Assembly: GCF_003007715.1 (NCBI RefSeq)
Contig: NZ_PXNO01000021.1
Location: forward strand, 62,001-126,000
Reading direction: 5' to 3'
Source of the DNA: Marinobacter shengliensis
GTDB lineage: Bacteria; Pseudomonadota; Gammaproteobacteria; Pseudomonadales; Oleiphilaceae
DNA length: 64,000 nt
The notes beneath the pieces were generated by a model, which saw nothing but the letters and a program-made list of their open reading frames with translations, searched no databases and was not told the DNA's origin. A program made the translations under genes and the position numbers. Positions 1-8,039 of this stretch are shown here, in pieces (positions within the stretch are counted from its first letter, which is position 1; each line of letters opens with the position of its first letter).

Positions 1-1
1 A

Positions 2-820
2 TCGTCAAGTGAGCGGGTACAGTTCTTCGCTTCGGAATTCGGAGAGCAGGTTCATCGCCGGCAGGAGATGATCAGCAGTCTGAAGGCAGCCATCCAGAAT
101 CAACAACTTGAGTTACATTTTCAGCCTCAGTTTGATCGTCTAAGGCACTGTGCCGGCTATGAAGTTCTTCTCCGTTGGCATCACCCGATTCTGGGCGGCG
201 TGTCACCTGCAGAATTCATCCCCCTGGCAGAGGAAACCGGGCTCATTGTCAGCATCGGTGACTGGGTGCTCGATCAGGCGGTTGCCCGGCTAAAGCTTTG
301 GGTCAACCAAGGGTTCAGAGGTCGGATGGCGGTAAACGTGTCTGCCATGCAGCTTCACGACGAGGCCTTTGCCGATCGGATTGCGGCTCTTCTGCAACGA
401 CACGGCGTATCGGCCGGGCAACTGGAGCTGGAAATTACCGAGACCGCATTAATGGAAGATGTCGAACGGGCCATGGCCACGTTAAATCGCTTTCGACAGC
501 TCGGGCTGGACCTGGCCGTTGATGATTTCGGTACCGGTTACTCTTCGCTAGCGTATTTTAAGGTGATGCCGGTATCCCGAATCAAAATCGACCGGAGTTT
601 CGTGAACGGTTTGCCAGATAGCGAACAGGATGAAGTGCTTTGCCGGACGATTATCAATATGGCTCACAGCATGGGCTGCGAGGTGATTGCCGAAGGTGTT
701 GAAACCGAAGCGCAGGCGAGCTGGTTGGCCTTGGCGGGTTGCGATGAGCTGCAGGGGTATCTGTTGGGACGTCCGAACTCGGAAGGCTTCACCAAAAGCG
801 GACGCCAGCATGTCCGCTAA
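2..820 (+). CDS. EAL-domain c-di-GMP phosphodiesterase, 5' end cut by window
   Basis: The reading frame is open to the left edge, so this is the C-terminal part of a longer protein; the first in-window ATG (68) is probably internal. The visible part is a complete EAL domain, which hydrolyses cyclic di-GMP to pGpG in the cytoplasm. The signature motif is EVL instead of EAL (in YEVLLRW). The other metal and catalytic positions are present: VNVSAMQL (Asn), EITE, DDFGTGYSSL, KIDRSFV (Lys), EGVE and the final LQGYLLGRP (Gln). The stretch before the domain (SERVQFFASEFGEQ) resembles the linker that follows a GGDEF domain, so a GGDEF-EAL hybrid is likely (inference). All catalytic residues being kept suggests an active enzyme. 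Confidence 0.9.
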   Translation, partial: SSSERVQFFASEFGEQVHRRQEMISSLKAAIQNQQLELHFQPQFDRLRHCAGYEVLLRWHHPILGGVSPAEFIPLAEETGLIVSIGDWVLDQAVARLKLWVNQGFRGRMAVNVSAMQLHDEAFADRIAALLQRHGVSAGQLELEITETALMEDVERAMATLNRFRQLGLDLAVDDFGTGYSSLAYFKVMPVSRIKIDRSFVNGLPDSEQDEVLCRTIINMAHSMGCEVIAEGVETEAQASWLALAGCDELQGYLLGRPNSEGFTKSGRQHVR

Positions 821-823
821 CGC

Positions 824-1576
824 CTATTCCTTCCATGGGAATTGCCGATAATCAAACCCTTGCTCCAAAGTAGGTTTGATCACAGCGAAATAGGGCGATG
901 CATCAAAGTCCCGGGGGGCGAACAGGGAATGATGTCGAATCCGGAAGTACTCCCGTTGCTGGGCCTCAGAATCCGCGTCATCTTCTGAATCGATCAGACG
1001 CTCAGGCAGTATCGGATACCGGATCGACTGGAAGCCTTGAGCGATAAATGTCGAACAAATGGCCCGGGTTGGGTCGCCACTGCCCAGTGCCAGCATGGAA
1101 CGACGATAACGGGTTGGTACCGGTGGCGTGGGGCATAGGTAGCGTGCCAGGTCCCAGACGTTTTTCAGGTCGTACTGGTGCCCGAGCCGGCTTTTCGAGT
1201 AGTCGATCAGCTTACTGATATCCTGCTCACTGAGCCCCACTGGCCGGCAGATCCGGGTGTGAAAGTGCCGGTAAAACGACAGAGGCAGACAACGAATGCC
1301 TTTCTCAAGATCCGCCTCAACAAGAACATACGCTTCGCCGTCTTCAGCGACGCCCAGGCCTGCCTCTGGGCCCAGGTACAGCGCCGCATGGGACCAGGTG
1401 GACTGGGTCAGGTACTTGATGGCGGTGCTGATTCTTGTATTGCCTTCCACCAGAATCACATCGCCGGGTTTGATCGAGCCCTGAAAGGCCGCCCAACTGG
1501 ACGTTCGGGCAGAGTAGCATTTGATCTGTTTGGAAAGGTAGGCGGCGAGGCGCCTCGACAGCCAGTTTAATAACAT
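824..1576 (-). CDS. YiiX/YebB-like permuted papain-fold hydrolase
   Basis: Predicted 250-residue member of the permuted NlpC/P60-like (YaeF/YiiX) superfamily, thiol hydrolases acting on amide or ester bonds, in several cases linked to lipid or cell-envelope substrates. The pattern is GDVILVEG, then TWSHAALYLG with the expected His in the N-terminal half, then AICSTFIAQGF with the expected Cys in the C-terminal half, which is the order of the permuted fold. The N-terminus (LLNWLSRRLAAYL) is amphipathic, so membrane association is possible. ATG at 1576 is preferred because it is preceded by GGGG four bases upstream; an upstream in-frame ATG at 1624 would add 16 residues without a better ribosome site. 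It converges with the EAL gene, 3 bases apart. Confidence 0.75.
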   Translation of the reverse strand: MLLNWLSRRLAAYLSKQIKCYSARTSSWAAFQGSIKPGDVILVEGNTRISTAIKYLTQSTWSHAALYLGPEAGLGVAEDGEAYVLVEADLEKGIRCLPLSFYRHFHTRICRPVGLSEQDISKLIDYSKSRLGHQYDLKNVWDLARYLCPTPPVPTRYRRSMLALGSGDPTRAICSTFIAQGFQSIRYPILPERLIDSEDDADSEAQQREYFRIRHHSLFAPRDFDASPYFAVIKPTLEQGFDYRQFPWKE

Positions 1577-1656
1577 AGTTACCCCGATTGCATGTGTGTT
1601 GTTATTGGTACTAGGGACAGGCAACCGGGGTGAATGTTACAGGTTAATGCACCAAT

Positions 1657-2067
1657 TCACGCAGTTGCAGGGGCCGGTTGGCGGGAGAGTGTCAGGGTAT
1701 CGTATTCCCGCAACAGGAATAGAGCGGCGCAGGCGGCGAGCATCGGCCAGGCAGCAAAGAACAGGAGGTTGTCAAAAGGCTGAAGGTATTTGCCGAAAGC
1801 CGACAAGGTAGAAACGCCGTGAAAGATCAGAATGGCACCATAGGTCCAGGTTTTGAAAACACCCGCCACGAACGCAAGGATCAGTACGAGTTGCGCGGCG
1901 CCGATCAGGTAGAAAGCCGTTTCTCCCAGACCATCCAGCCCGTAGAAAGCCCCGAAAACTTTAGCAGCATGGTCTGGCTGAACAAGCTTGTCCAAAGTCC
2001 AGAACAAAAACACGATGAAAACGCCGAGACGGAGCAGCAGCAGGGCGAGGGGTAATTGTTTGGGCAT
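1657..2067 (-). CDS. DoxX-like small membrane protein
   Basis: 136-residue integral membrane protein with about four hydrophobic segments (roughly residues 5-25, 48-70, 72-92 and 98-120) and short polar loops, the size and topology of DoxX/DUF417-like proteins. The biochemical role of most members is unknown; some act with thiol-oxidising or quinone systems. Start chosen at 2067 because AAGGAGAC lies 5 bases upstream; a longer frame begins at 2304 without such a site. It is transcribed divergently from the nrtS-like gene. Confidence 0.7.
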   Translation of the reverse strand: MPKQLPLALLLLRLGVFIVFLFWTLDKLVQPDHAAKVFGAFYGLDGLGETAFYLIGAAQLVLILAFVAGVFKTWTYGAILIFHGVSTLSAFGKYLQPFDNLLFFAAWPMLAACAALFLLREYDTLTLSRQPAPATA

Positions 2068-2210
2068 TCTTGTCTCCTTGATTGGTTTTTGAATGATCGT
2101 TCCAAAGACAGTCCGCTCGTTGTAGAGTTCCTGAGGTGGCGCTGAATCCGTAACAATATCTCCGGGCCAGTGTCTTCGTGTAGCGCCTTGTAAAGCTGGA
2201 TAAGAGACTG

Positions 2211-2522
2211 ATGCCAATGTCACGAATGTTTTATCACCTTGCACGTCGGTCCAGAGAGGCTGGTGGGCTCGCAGTGAGCCATGGCACGCCACGGCGTGCC
2301 GCAAAACTGGCGATGGTGGTGGGTACGCTGCTGGTGGTGATCAATCAATGGGAAGCTGTGACAGGCACAGCATCCATGGATTGGCTGAAAGTGGTGCTGA
2401 CCTATTGTGTTCCCTACCTGGTATCCACCTATACCAGCGTCAGCAAAGACCTCCACTCGCGAAGCCAGACGGTGGCGGCCGAGCTGGAAGTTTACGGTAA
2501 AGTCCGCAATTCCGAGGTATAA
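2211..2522 (+). CDS. nrtS: NrtS-like nitrate/nitrite transporter subunit
   Basis: 103-residue protein with two hydrophobic segments (about 32-46 and 59-76), matching the short NrtS family: KLAMVVGTLLVVINQWEA followed by WLKVVLTYCVPYLVSTY. NrtS was described in cyanobacteria as a small membrane transporter for nitrate and nitrite. The family call is from recognised sequence pattern; transport of nitrate here is inferred. It stands alone, about 30 kb from the nitrate assimilation genes in this window, and has no obvious sigma-54 promoter. The start has two further in-frame ATGs close by (2217 and 2226). Confidence 0.7.
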   Translation: MPMSRMFYHLARRSREAGGLAVSHGTPRRAAKLAMVVGTLLVVINQWEAVTGTASMDWLKVVLTYCVPYLVSTYTSVSKDLHSRSQTVAAELEVYGKVRNSEV

Positions 2523-2593
2523 GGCCTGGTGTAACAACCTGCTGCTTTCGGTGTCTCTGAAGCAATATCAATCGGAGAGCCTGCGGAGGAGAC

Positions 2594-3532
2594 ATGAACC
2601 CGCTTATCAAACCCCTGGTCTTTCTGGCGGGCCTGTTGCTTGTCGCTCAGCCTGTCATGGCGGAGCGCAATAATGGCTTTGATCTCAGTGGCGCATTGGT
2701 GCCGGCCAGCGAGATCCTGCGCGGTGGGCCGCCGAGAGACGGTATTCCGTCTATCAACGAACCGGTGTTTCAGCCCCCCGGTAACGCGCCACTCTGGCGT
2801 AAGAATGATCTCATGCTGACCTTTGATGCCGGCGAATCCAGCTTCGCTTATCCGATCGGTATTCTGAACTGGCATGAGATCGTCAATCATCGCCTTGACG
2901 AGGGGCCGGTGTTGATTACCTTCTGTCCCTTATGCGGCACTGGTATGGCCTTTGATCCAGTCGTCGACGGGCGTGAGCTCACTTTTGGTGTGTCTGGCCT
3001 GTTATACAACAGTGACCTTTTGATGTACGACCATCAGACCGAATCGCTCTGGTCGCAGATAGAAGGGCGTGCGATTTCAGGACCCTTGGTTGGAAAAGAG
3101 TTGAAGCCCGTCGCCATTCGCCATGAACTCTGGAGCCGCTGGCGGGAGCGAGTTGGCAAAAACGGACTGGTGCTTTCCACCGATACCGGCCATCGCCGGA
3201 ATTACCGTTTATCTCCCTACGGCGATTACGATCACTCGGAGCGTCTCTTCTTCCCGGTTACCCACACCAGCCGGAAGTACCATCCGAAAACCTGGGTGTT
3301 GGGCTGGAGTTACAACGGAGAAAGCAAAGCCTGGCCGTTTCCAGAGTTAGCCGAACACGGTACCGTTCTTGAAGACCGCGTTGGAGGAAAAGCTGTAATA
3401 CTGCATTATGACCCTGACGTGCCTTCTGCCGAGTTGCGTGATGAATCCGGCACCCTGTTGCCGGCAACACGGGCTTTCTGGTTTGCCTGGTACACTTTTC
3501 ACCCGGATACCCTCATCTTCGAGGCAGAGTAA
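2594..3532 (+). CDS. DUF3179 domain protein, exported
   Basis: 312 residues with an N-terminal signal peptide (LIKPLVFLAGLLLVAQPVMA, probable cleavage after AMA/AE near residue 24). The rest is a DUF3179 domain, recognised by VLITFCPLCGTGMAFDP, FGVSGLLYNSDLLMYD and ESLWSQIEGRAISGP. Two cysteines in the FCPLCG motif suggest a redox or metal site, but no function is established for the family. It is probably periplasmic. A GGAGAC-like ribosome site precedes the ATG. It converges with the anti-sigma gene. Confidence 0.85.
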   Translation: MNPLIKPLVFLAGLLLVAQPVMAERNNGFDLSGALVPASEILRGGPPRDGIPSINEPVFQPPGNAPLWRKNDLMLTFDAGESSFAYPIGILNWHEIVNHRLDEGPVLITFCPLCGTGMAFDPVVDGRELTFGVSGLLYNSDLLMYDHQTESLWSQIEGRAISGPLVGKELKPVAIRHELWSRWRERVGKNGLVLSTDTGHRRNYRLSPYGDYDHSERLFFPVTHTSRKYHPKTWVLGWSYNGESKAWPFPELAEHGTVLEDRVGGKAVILHYDPDVPSAELRDESGTLLPATRAFWFAWYTFHPDTLIFEAE

Positions 3533-3543
3533 AACGCTCGGAG

Positions 3544-3804
3544 CTAGTCCGACTCGCTGTCTTTGGTTGCCCGATTTTTTAGCGCCTCAGTTACCCTCTC
3601 GTCGATCTGCCTAAGAAACTCTTCATCGGGCCGACCGGCGGAGTGTGCGCTGAGCAGACTGCTGCTGGCCCTCAAATTGCCAATAAACGTCCGGCAGTCC
3701 TTGCACATCATCAGATGCATTTTCACAGTCAGATTCTGACGGCCGCTGAGTTCGCCATCAATGTAATCACTGGCGATTTCGGCCAGGCCCCTGCACATTA
3801 GCAT
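3544..3804 (-). CDS. Zinc-binding (zf-HC2) anti-sigma factor
   Basis: 86-residue soluble protein with the H-x3-C-x2-C signature of ZAS anti-sigma factors (HLMMCKDC, residues 30-37) after a helical segment with an additional Cys at position 4. There is no transmembrane segment, so it is likely a cytoplasmic, possibly redox-sensing anti-sigma factor of the ChrR/RsrA type (inference). Its start overlaps the end of the sigma gene by 7 bases, which indicates translational coupling and a cognate pair. Confidence 0.8.
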   Translation of the reverse strand: MLMCRGLAEIASDYIDGELSGRQNLTVKMHLMMCKDCRTFIGNLRASSSLLSAHSAGRPDEEFLRQIDERVTEALKNRATKDSESD

Positions 3805-4418
3805 TCGCCGGTCTCCTGGAAAGTCTCCACCATGAGAAAGATCTTCTGCCTTGCCCGATGTAACAGTACACGCAGGTTAGAGGCACTGACATCCAGAATG
3901 TTACAGACATCATCCGATTTGTGCTGGTGGGCTTCATAGAGCATCAGGGCTGAGCGCTGAGTTTCCGGCAGGGCAGACAAATGTTTGTCCAGGCAATCGC
4001 TGAGGGCACCGTTTTCCACCAGATTGTCGGCTGATTCATGGAACTGAAGCTTTGGGGGCAGGTCCCAACGGCCTTTGGCATTGAAACGGTCGGCCAGTTC
4101 CGGTTCCAGGCTTTCCGAGAAATCCGTGGCCACTTCCCGATTGCTTGAGCGCAGTTTGTTTTTGCACCGATTGGCAACGATGCGGTGCAGCCAGGTTTTC
4201 AGGCCTGAGCGGCCTTCAAATTTCTGTATTGCATCTATCACGGTTACCCAGCAGTCCTGGACAACCTCTTCGGCGCTGGAATGGTCCAGATAAAACCGGG
4301 CCACCGCCAGCATACCCGGTGAGTATTCACGGACTGCCCGGTGATAGGCCGTCGCGTCGCCCCGCTTGAGGTCGTCGATCAGTGATGTTTCAAGTTCCGG
4401 GCGTGCCGCTGTGTCCAT
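3798..4418 (-). CDS. ECF-type sigma-70 factor
   Basis: 206-residue sigma factor with region 2 (AEEVVQDCWVTVIDAIQKF, then LKTWLHRIVANRCKNKLRS) and region 4 (LPETQRSALMLYEAHQHKSD, then SASNLRVLLHRARQKI), separated by a short linker as in extracytoplasmic-function sigma factors. Start set at ATG 4418 with AAGGGA about 9 bases upstream; the frame extends to 4514 but without a ribosome site. It is encoded with its putative anti-sigma factor and diverges from the membrane-flavoprotein/radical SAM operon, which makes that operon the first candidate target. Confidence 0.9.
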   Translation of the reverse strand: MDTAARPELETSLIDDLKRGDATAYHRAVREYSPGMLAVARFYLDHSSAEEVVQDCWVTVIDAIQKFEGRSGLKTWLHRIVANRCKNKLRSSNREVATDFSESLEPELADRFNAKGRWDLPPKLQFHESADNLVENGALSDCLDKHLSALPETQRSALMLYEAHQHKSDDVCNILDVSASNLRVLLHRARQKIFLMVETFQETGEC

Positions 4419-4460
4419 GGGTTTCCGTCCCTTGTCGCTGTCAGTATGGCTGTTTGTCTT

Positions 4461-4491
4461 TGTATAGTGTTTCGGAATCGGTAAAAGTTCC
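4461..4491 (-). promoter_or_regulatory. Candidate ECF-type autoregulatory promoter
   Basis: Reading the minus strand, GGAACTT (4491-4485) resembles an ECF -35 element and TATACA (4466-4461) follows after 18 bases. It lies 43 bases upstream of the sigma gene start. The -35 match is good, the -10 is generic, so autoregulation is only a suggestion. Confidence 0.3.
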
Positions 4492-4607
4492 GGTATTCTG
4501 TAGTGAGTGCTCAAAAATAATAGTTCAGGGGCTGTGTAACATCCAGCCGGTGATCGTGTCTTGGCTATAACAGCGTATTGGTTTATTCAATTCTTACAGG
4601 CATGGAT

Positions 4608-6800
4608 ATGAATCGCAGCAAGCTTTTACTTCTTCTGATTATCGCCGCCATCGTGGGGATCTTCCTCGGATTCGACGGCCACAAACTTCTTACTCTGGAA
4701 AACCTCCAGTCGCACCAGAGTGCCATCGGGCAGTGGATTGACCAGAATCTGGTATTGGCCGTCTCAGGTTACGCGGTTATCTATGTGGTTGTGACCGCCC
4801 TGTCTCTGCCCGGAGCCACCATCATGACTCTGGCCGGTGGTGCCTTCTTCGGTAACCTTTACGGTTTGGCGGCGGTCTCCATTGCGTCGACCGTGGGCGC
4901 ATCCCTGGCCTTTCTGGTTGCCCGATTCCTGATGCGGGACACCCTGCGTAAGCGCTACGCGGAAACGGTGGCTAAAATGGACCGCGGCATCGAGAAAGAC
5001 GGTGCGTTCTATCTGGCCACCCTGCGCCTGGTGCCGGTGTTCCCCTTCTTCCTGATCAACCTGGCCATGGGTCTGACCGCCATGAAGCTGCGCACCTATG
5101 CCCTGGTGAGTTGGATTGCCATGTTGCCCGGTACCTTTGTGTACGTGAACGCGGGCACCCAGCTGGGGCAAATCCAGTCGACCGGTGACATTCTTTCGGC
5201 CAACCTGCTGCTGTCCTTTGCCCTGCTGGGGCTGTTCCCGCTGATCGCCAAGTTTGTGGTGGGGTTCATCCGCCGCCGCAAAGTGTATGCCGGCTGGCAG
5301 AAGCCTGACCATTTTGATTATAACCTGCTGGTGATCGGCGGTGGTTCGGCCGGGCTGGTATCGGCCTATATCGCAGCGGCGGTGAAGGCCAAAGTGGCGC
5401 TGATTGAAAAACACAAGATGGGTGGCGACTGCCTGAACACCGGCTGTGTGCCCTCCAAGGCCCTGATACGCAGCGCCAAGGCGGCCGACACCTTGCGCCA
5501 TGCCAATCGTTACGGGCTGGAGGCGGTGCCGGTAAAAGGCTCGTTCAAGAACATCATGAATCGGGTCAAGGATGTCATCGCAAAAGTGGAGCCCCACGAT
5601 TCCCCGGAACGCTACCGCAAGCTGGGCGTGGACTGCATTTCCGGCGAGGCGAGTTTCGTGTCGCCCTGGGAGCTGGAGGTGAAACACAATGATGGCCGCA
5701 CCGAACGTCTCACTGCCCGCAGCATCATTGTCGCCACCGGCGGCAAACCTGCCGTGCCACCCATTCCCGGCCTGAACGACATGCAGCCGCTGACCTCCGA
5801 TAATTTGTGGGAACTGGAGGAGCAACCGCAACGCCTGCTCGTGCTCGGTGGTGGCCCCATTGGCTCGGAACTGGCGCACGCGTTTGCCCGGCTTGGCTGC
5901 CAGGTGACCCAGGTGGAAAAAGGCGAGCGATTGCTGGCAAAAGAAGATGCTGATGTCTCCGAGCTGGTACTCAAACAGTTTGAATCTGACGGAATTGACG
6001 TCCGGTTGAAACATTCCGCTGCCGAGTTTCGTATAGAGGATGGAGAGAAGGTCGCCTATTGCGATTATGAAGGCGAGAAGATACGGATTCCCTTTGATCA
6101 GGTTTTGGTGGCGGTGGGGCGCGCGGCGAATACCTCCGGCCTGAACCTGGAAGCGATTGGCGTGGACACCTTGCCGAACGGAACTGTGCCGGTGGAAGAC
6201 GACATGAGCTTGCGTTATCCCAACGTGTTTGCCTGCGGCGACGTGGCCGGTCCGTACCAGTTCACCCATGCGGCCGCCCATCAGGCCTGGTACGCGGCGG
6301 TGAACGGTCTGTTTGGCCAGTTCAAGCGCTTCAAGGTGGATTACCGGGTAATGCCCTGGGTGACGTTTACCTCTCCGGAAGTGGCCCGGGTTGGTTTAAG
6401 TGAAGCGGAGGCTCAGCAGCAAGGGGTTGCCTACGAGGTGACTCGCTATGGCCTGGACGATCTGGACAGAGCCATCGCCGAGAGCGAAGACCACGGCTTC
6501 ATCAAGGTGCTCACGCCGCCGGGCAAAGACAAGATTCTGGGGGCCGTGGTGGTGGGTGCCCATGCAGGGGAAATTCTTGCCGAGTTCACGCTGGCGATGA
6601 AACATGGCCTGGGGCTGAACAAGATTCTGGGCACCATTCACCCGTACCCCACCTGGAACGAGTCAGCCAAGTACGCGGCGGGTGAATGGAAGCGGGCCCA
6701 TGCGCCCGAAGGCATTCTGAGGCTGCTGGAGAAGCTCCACGGCTGGCGCCGTGGTGGCAAAAATACAAAAGCATTGAGGAGCACCTATGCCCCTGACTGA
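4608..6800 (+). CDS. VTT/TVP38 membrane domain fused to FAD disulfide oxidoreductase
   Basis: 730-residue fusion. Residues about 1-225 are a multi-pass TVP38/TMEM64 (VTT) domain (for example ATIMTLAGGAFFGNLYGL and VPVFPFFLINLAMGL). Residues about 238-710 form a class I pyridine nucleotide-disulfide oxidoreductase resembling mercuric reductase and dihydrolipoamide dehydrogenase: FAD-binding VIGGGSAGLVSAY, redox pair GGDCLNTGCVPSK, NAD(P)-binding LVLGGGPIGSELA, and the C-terminal dimerisation domain with HPYPTWNES where these enzymes carry His-x4-Glu. No N-terminal metal-binding domain and no C-terminal Cys pair of MerA are present, so mercury reduction is not supported. Start at 4608 has AGG seven bases upstream; TTG 4578 and ATG 4602 are less likely. 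It overlaps the radical SAM gene by 14 bases, indicating coupling. Confidence 0.85.
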   Translation: MNRSKLLLLLIIAAIVGIFLGFDGHKLLTLENLQSHQSAIGQWIDQNLVLAVSGYAVIYVVVTALSLPGATIMTLAGGAFFGNLYGLAAVSIASTVGASLAFLVARFLMRDTLRKRYAETVAKMDRGIEKDGAFYLATLRLVPVFPFFLINLAMGLTAMKLRTYALVSWIAMLPGTFVYVNAGTQLGQIQSTGDILSANLLLSFALLGLFPLIAKFVVGFIRRRKVYAGWQKPDHFDYNLLVIGGGSAGLVSAYIAAAVKAKVALIEKHKMGGDCLNTGCVPSKALIRSAKAADTLRHANRYGLEAVPVKGSFKNIMNRVKDVIAKVEPHDSPERYRKLGVDCISGEASFVSPWELEVKHNDGRTERLTARSIIVATGGKPAVPPIPGLNDMQPLTSDNLWELEEQPQRLLVLGGGPIGSELAHAFARLGCQVTQVEKGERLLAKEDADVSELVLKQFESDGIDVRLKHSAAEFRIEDGEKVAYCDYEGEKIRIPFDQVLVAVGRAANTSGLNLEAIGVDTLPNGTVPVEDDMSLRYPNVFACGDVAGPYQFTHAAAHQAWYAAVNGLFGQFKRFKVDYRVMPWVTFTSPEVARVGLSEAEAQQQGVAYEVTRYGLDDLDRAIAESEDHGFIKVLTPPGKDKILGAVVVGAHAGEILAEFTLAMKHGLGLNKILGTIHPYPTWNESAKYAAGEWKRAHAPEGILRLLEKLHGWRRGGKNTKALRSTYAPD

Positions 6801-7758
6801 AACCCGACCGGCACGCAGTAAACGCATTCCGGCCGTGGAAGTGCTGGAACCCCGGGCATTCGACAGCTGGACCCACACCCGCAACGGCGACCCCCGGGGA
6901 TACATCGACGCGGACAAGCTCAAGGAGCTGTGGATTCACACGGGCACCGCCTGCAACCTGGCCTGCCCCTTCTGCCTGGAAGGTTCACACCCCGGCGATG
7001 GTCGCATTCCGGGCATGAAGCTCAGCGATGTGAAACCGTTTATCCACGAAGCCATCGACATGGGCGTGGAGCAGTTCTCCTTCACCGGCGGAGAGCCGTT
7101 CGTGATCCGGGATTTCGTGAATATCCTGGATTACGCCAGCCAGCATCGGCCCTGTTTTGTACTGACCAACGCCACCGAGCCGCTGCATAAACGGCAACAC
7201 CAGGTGTTGCCGTTACTGGACAACCCCTACCCGATTCACTTCCGGGTCAGCCTGGATTTTCCGGATCGCGCACGGCACGACAAAGATCGCGGCGAAGGCA
7301 GCTTTGACCAGGCGCTGGAGGGTATCCATTGGCTGATCGAACAAGGTTTCAAGGTGTCCATCGCCCGCCAGACCGACCCCGGCGAAAACCCGGTGGACGT
7401 GGAAGCCGCGTTCCGTGAGATTTTCCGTCAGTGGAACATTCCGGAGAACCTGGCGTTTACCGCGTTTCCGGACCTGGGCACGCCGGGATCTGAAGACGGC
7501 AGCCCGGAGATTACCGAGACTTGCATGGAGAAGTACCCGACCAAAGAGGCCCGTTCCCACTTCATGTGCACCTACACGCGGATGCTGGTGAAGAAGGGAG
7601 ATCAGGTTCGGGTGTATGCCTGCACGCTGGTGGATGATGACCCGCAGTACGACCTGGGCGGCACGCTGGCTGAGAGCATGGACGAGCGGATTATGTTGCG
7701 GCATCACCGGTGTTTTTCCTGTTACCGGTTTGGGGCTAGTTGTTCGGCGCCCGGTTGA
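6787..7758 (+). CDS. Radical SAM protein
   Basis: 323 residues with the radical SAM cluster motif TACNLACPFC (C-x3-C-x2-C) at about 55-64, followed by FTGGEPF for SAM binding at about 99 and a strand with VSLDFPD. The C-terminal third is cysteine-rich (ETCMEK, HFMCTYTR, YACTLV, RCFSCYRFGASCS), suggesting an auxiliary iron-sulfur cluster, though I do not see a standard SPASM spacing. It uses S-adenosylmethionine to start radical chemistry; the substrate is unknown. It overlaps the preceding flavoprotein gene, which could be a source of electrons or of a thiol substrate (inference). The next gene is a symporter after a 280-base gap holding two palindromes. Confidence 0.85.
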   Translation: MPLTETRPARSKRIPAVEVLEPRAFDSWTHTRNGDPRGYIDADKLKELWIHTGTACNLACPFCLEGSHPGDGRIPGMKLSDVKPFIHEAIDMGVEQFSFTGGEPFVIRDFVNILDYASQHRPCFVLTNATEPLHKRQHQVLPLLDNPYPIHFRVSLDFPDRARHDKDRGEGSFDQALEGIHWLIEQGFKVSIARQTDPGENPVDVEAAFREIFRQWNIPENLAFTAFPDLGTPGSEDGSPEITETCMEKYPTKEARSHFMCTYTRMLVKKGDQVRVYACTLVDDDPQYDLGGTLAESMDERIMLRHHRCFSCYRFGASCSAPG

Positions 7759-7801
7759 TGTCTTGTTTCGGAGTTCTGGGGTTCTGGAGCTTTGGAGTTA
7801 C

Positions 7802-7887
7802 GGCTGTTGGGGTTGGGGGATGCCCTCCAAAACAAAAATCGTGGATTTTTTAATGGTTTTGGAGGGCATCCCCCAACCCCAACAGCC
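7802..7887. repeat. Family A palindromic element, copy 1
   Basis: Perfect 32-bp inverted repeat (7802-7833 with 7856-7887) around a 22-base apex. The apex reads AAAAATCGTGG then ATTTTTTAATG. The innermost 7 bp of the stem (CCAAAAC/GTTTTGG) and the apex are shared with copy 2; the outer 25 bp are unique to this copy. It lies between the radical SAM and symporter genes, in the same transcription direction. Confidence 0.95.
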
Positions 7888-7937
7888 TTGTTGAATACCG
7901 GTGGTGTACCGGAAAGCCGTTATCGATGTCGGGGGCG

Positions 7938-8011
7938 TTGAGCGGTGGAGGGGGTTCCAAAACCATTAGAAAATCCACGATTTTCGTTTTGGAACCCCCT
8001 CCACCGCTCAA
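7938..8011. repeat. Family A palindromic element, copy 2 (inverted)
   Basis: Perfect 26-bp inverted repeat (7938-7963 with 7986-8011) around a 22-base apex that, on the minus strand, matches the apex of copy 1 at 20 of 22 positions. The CCAAAAC/GTTTTGG inner stem is also shared, while the outer 19 bp differ in sequence. The element ends 28 bases before the symporter start codon. Confidence 0.95.
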
Positions 8012-8039
8012 TGACCTGCACTAAACAATGGAATAAAAA

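Noticed and set aside
4764..6281. 505-codon open frame on the minus strand
   Set aside because: It is the mirror of the disulfide reductase gene in a G+C-rich region; the product is His/Gln-rich and lacks any domain, while the plus strand has full family motifs.
4608..6800. Mercuric reductase (merA)
   Set aside because: The redox core is similar, but the N-terminal heavy-metal domain and the C-terminal vicinal cysteines are missing and no other mer gene is near.
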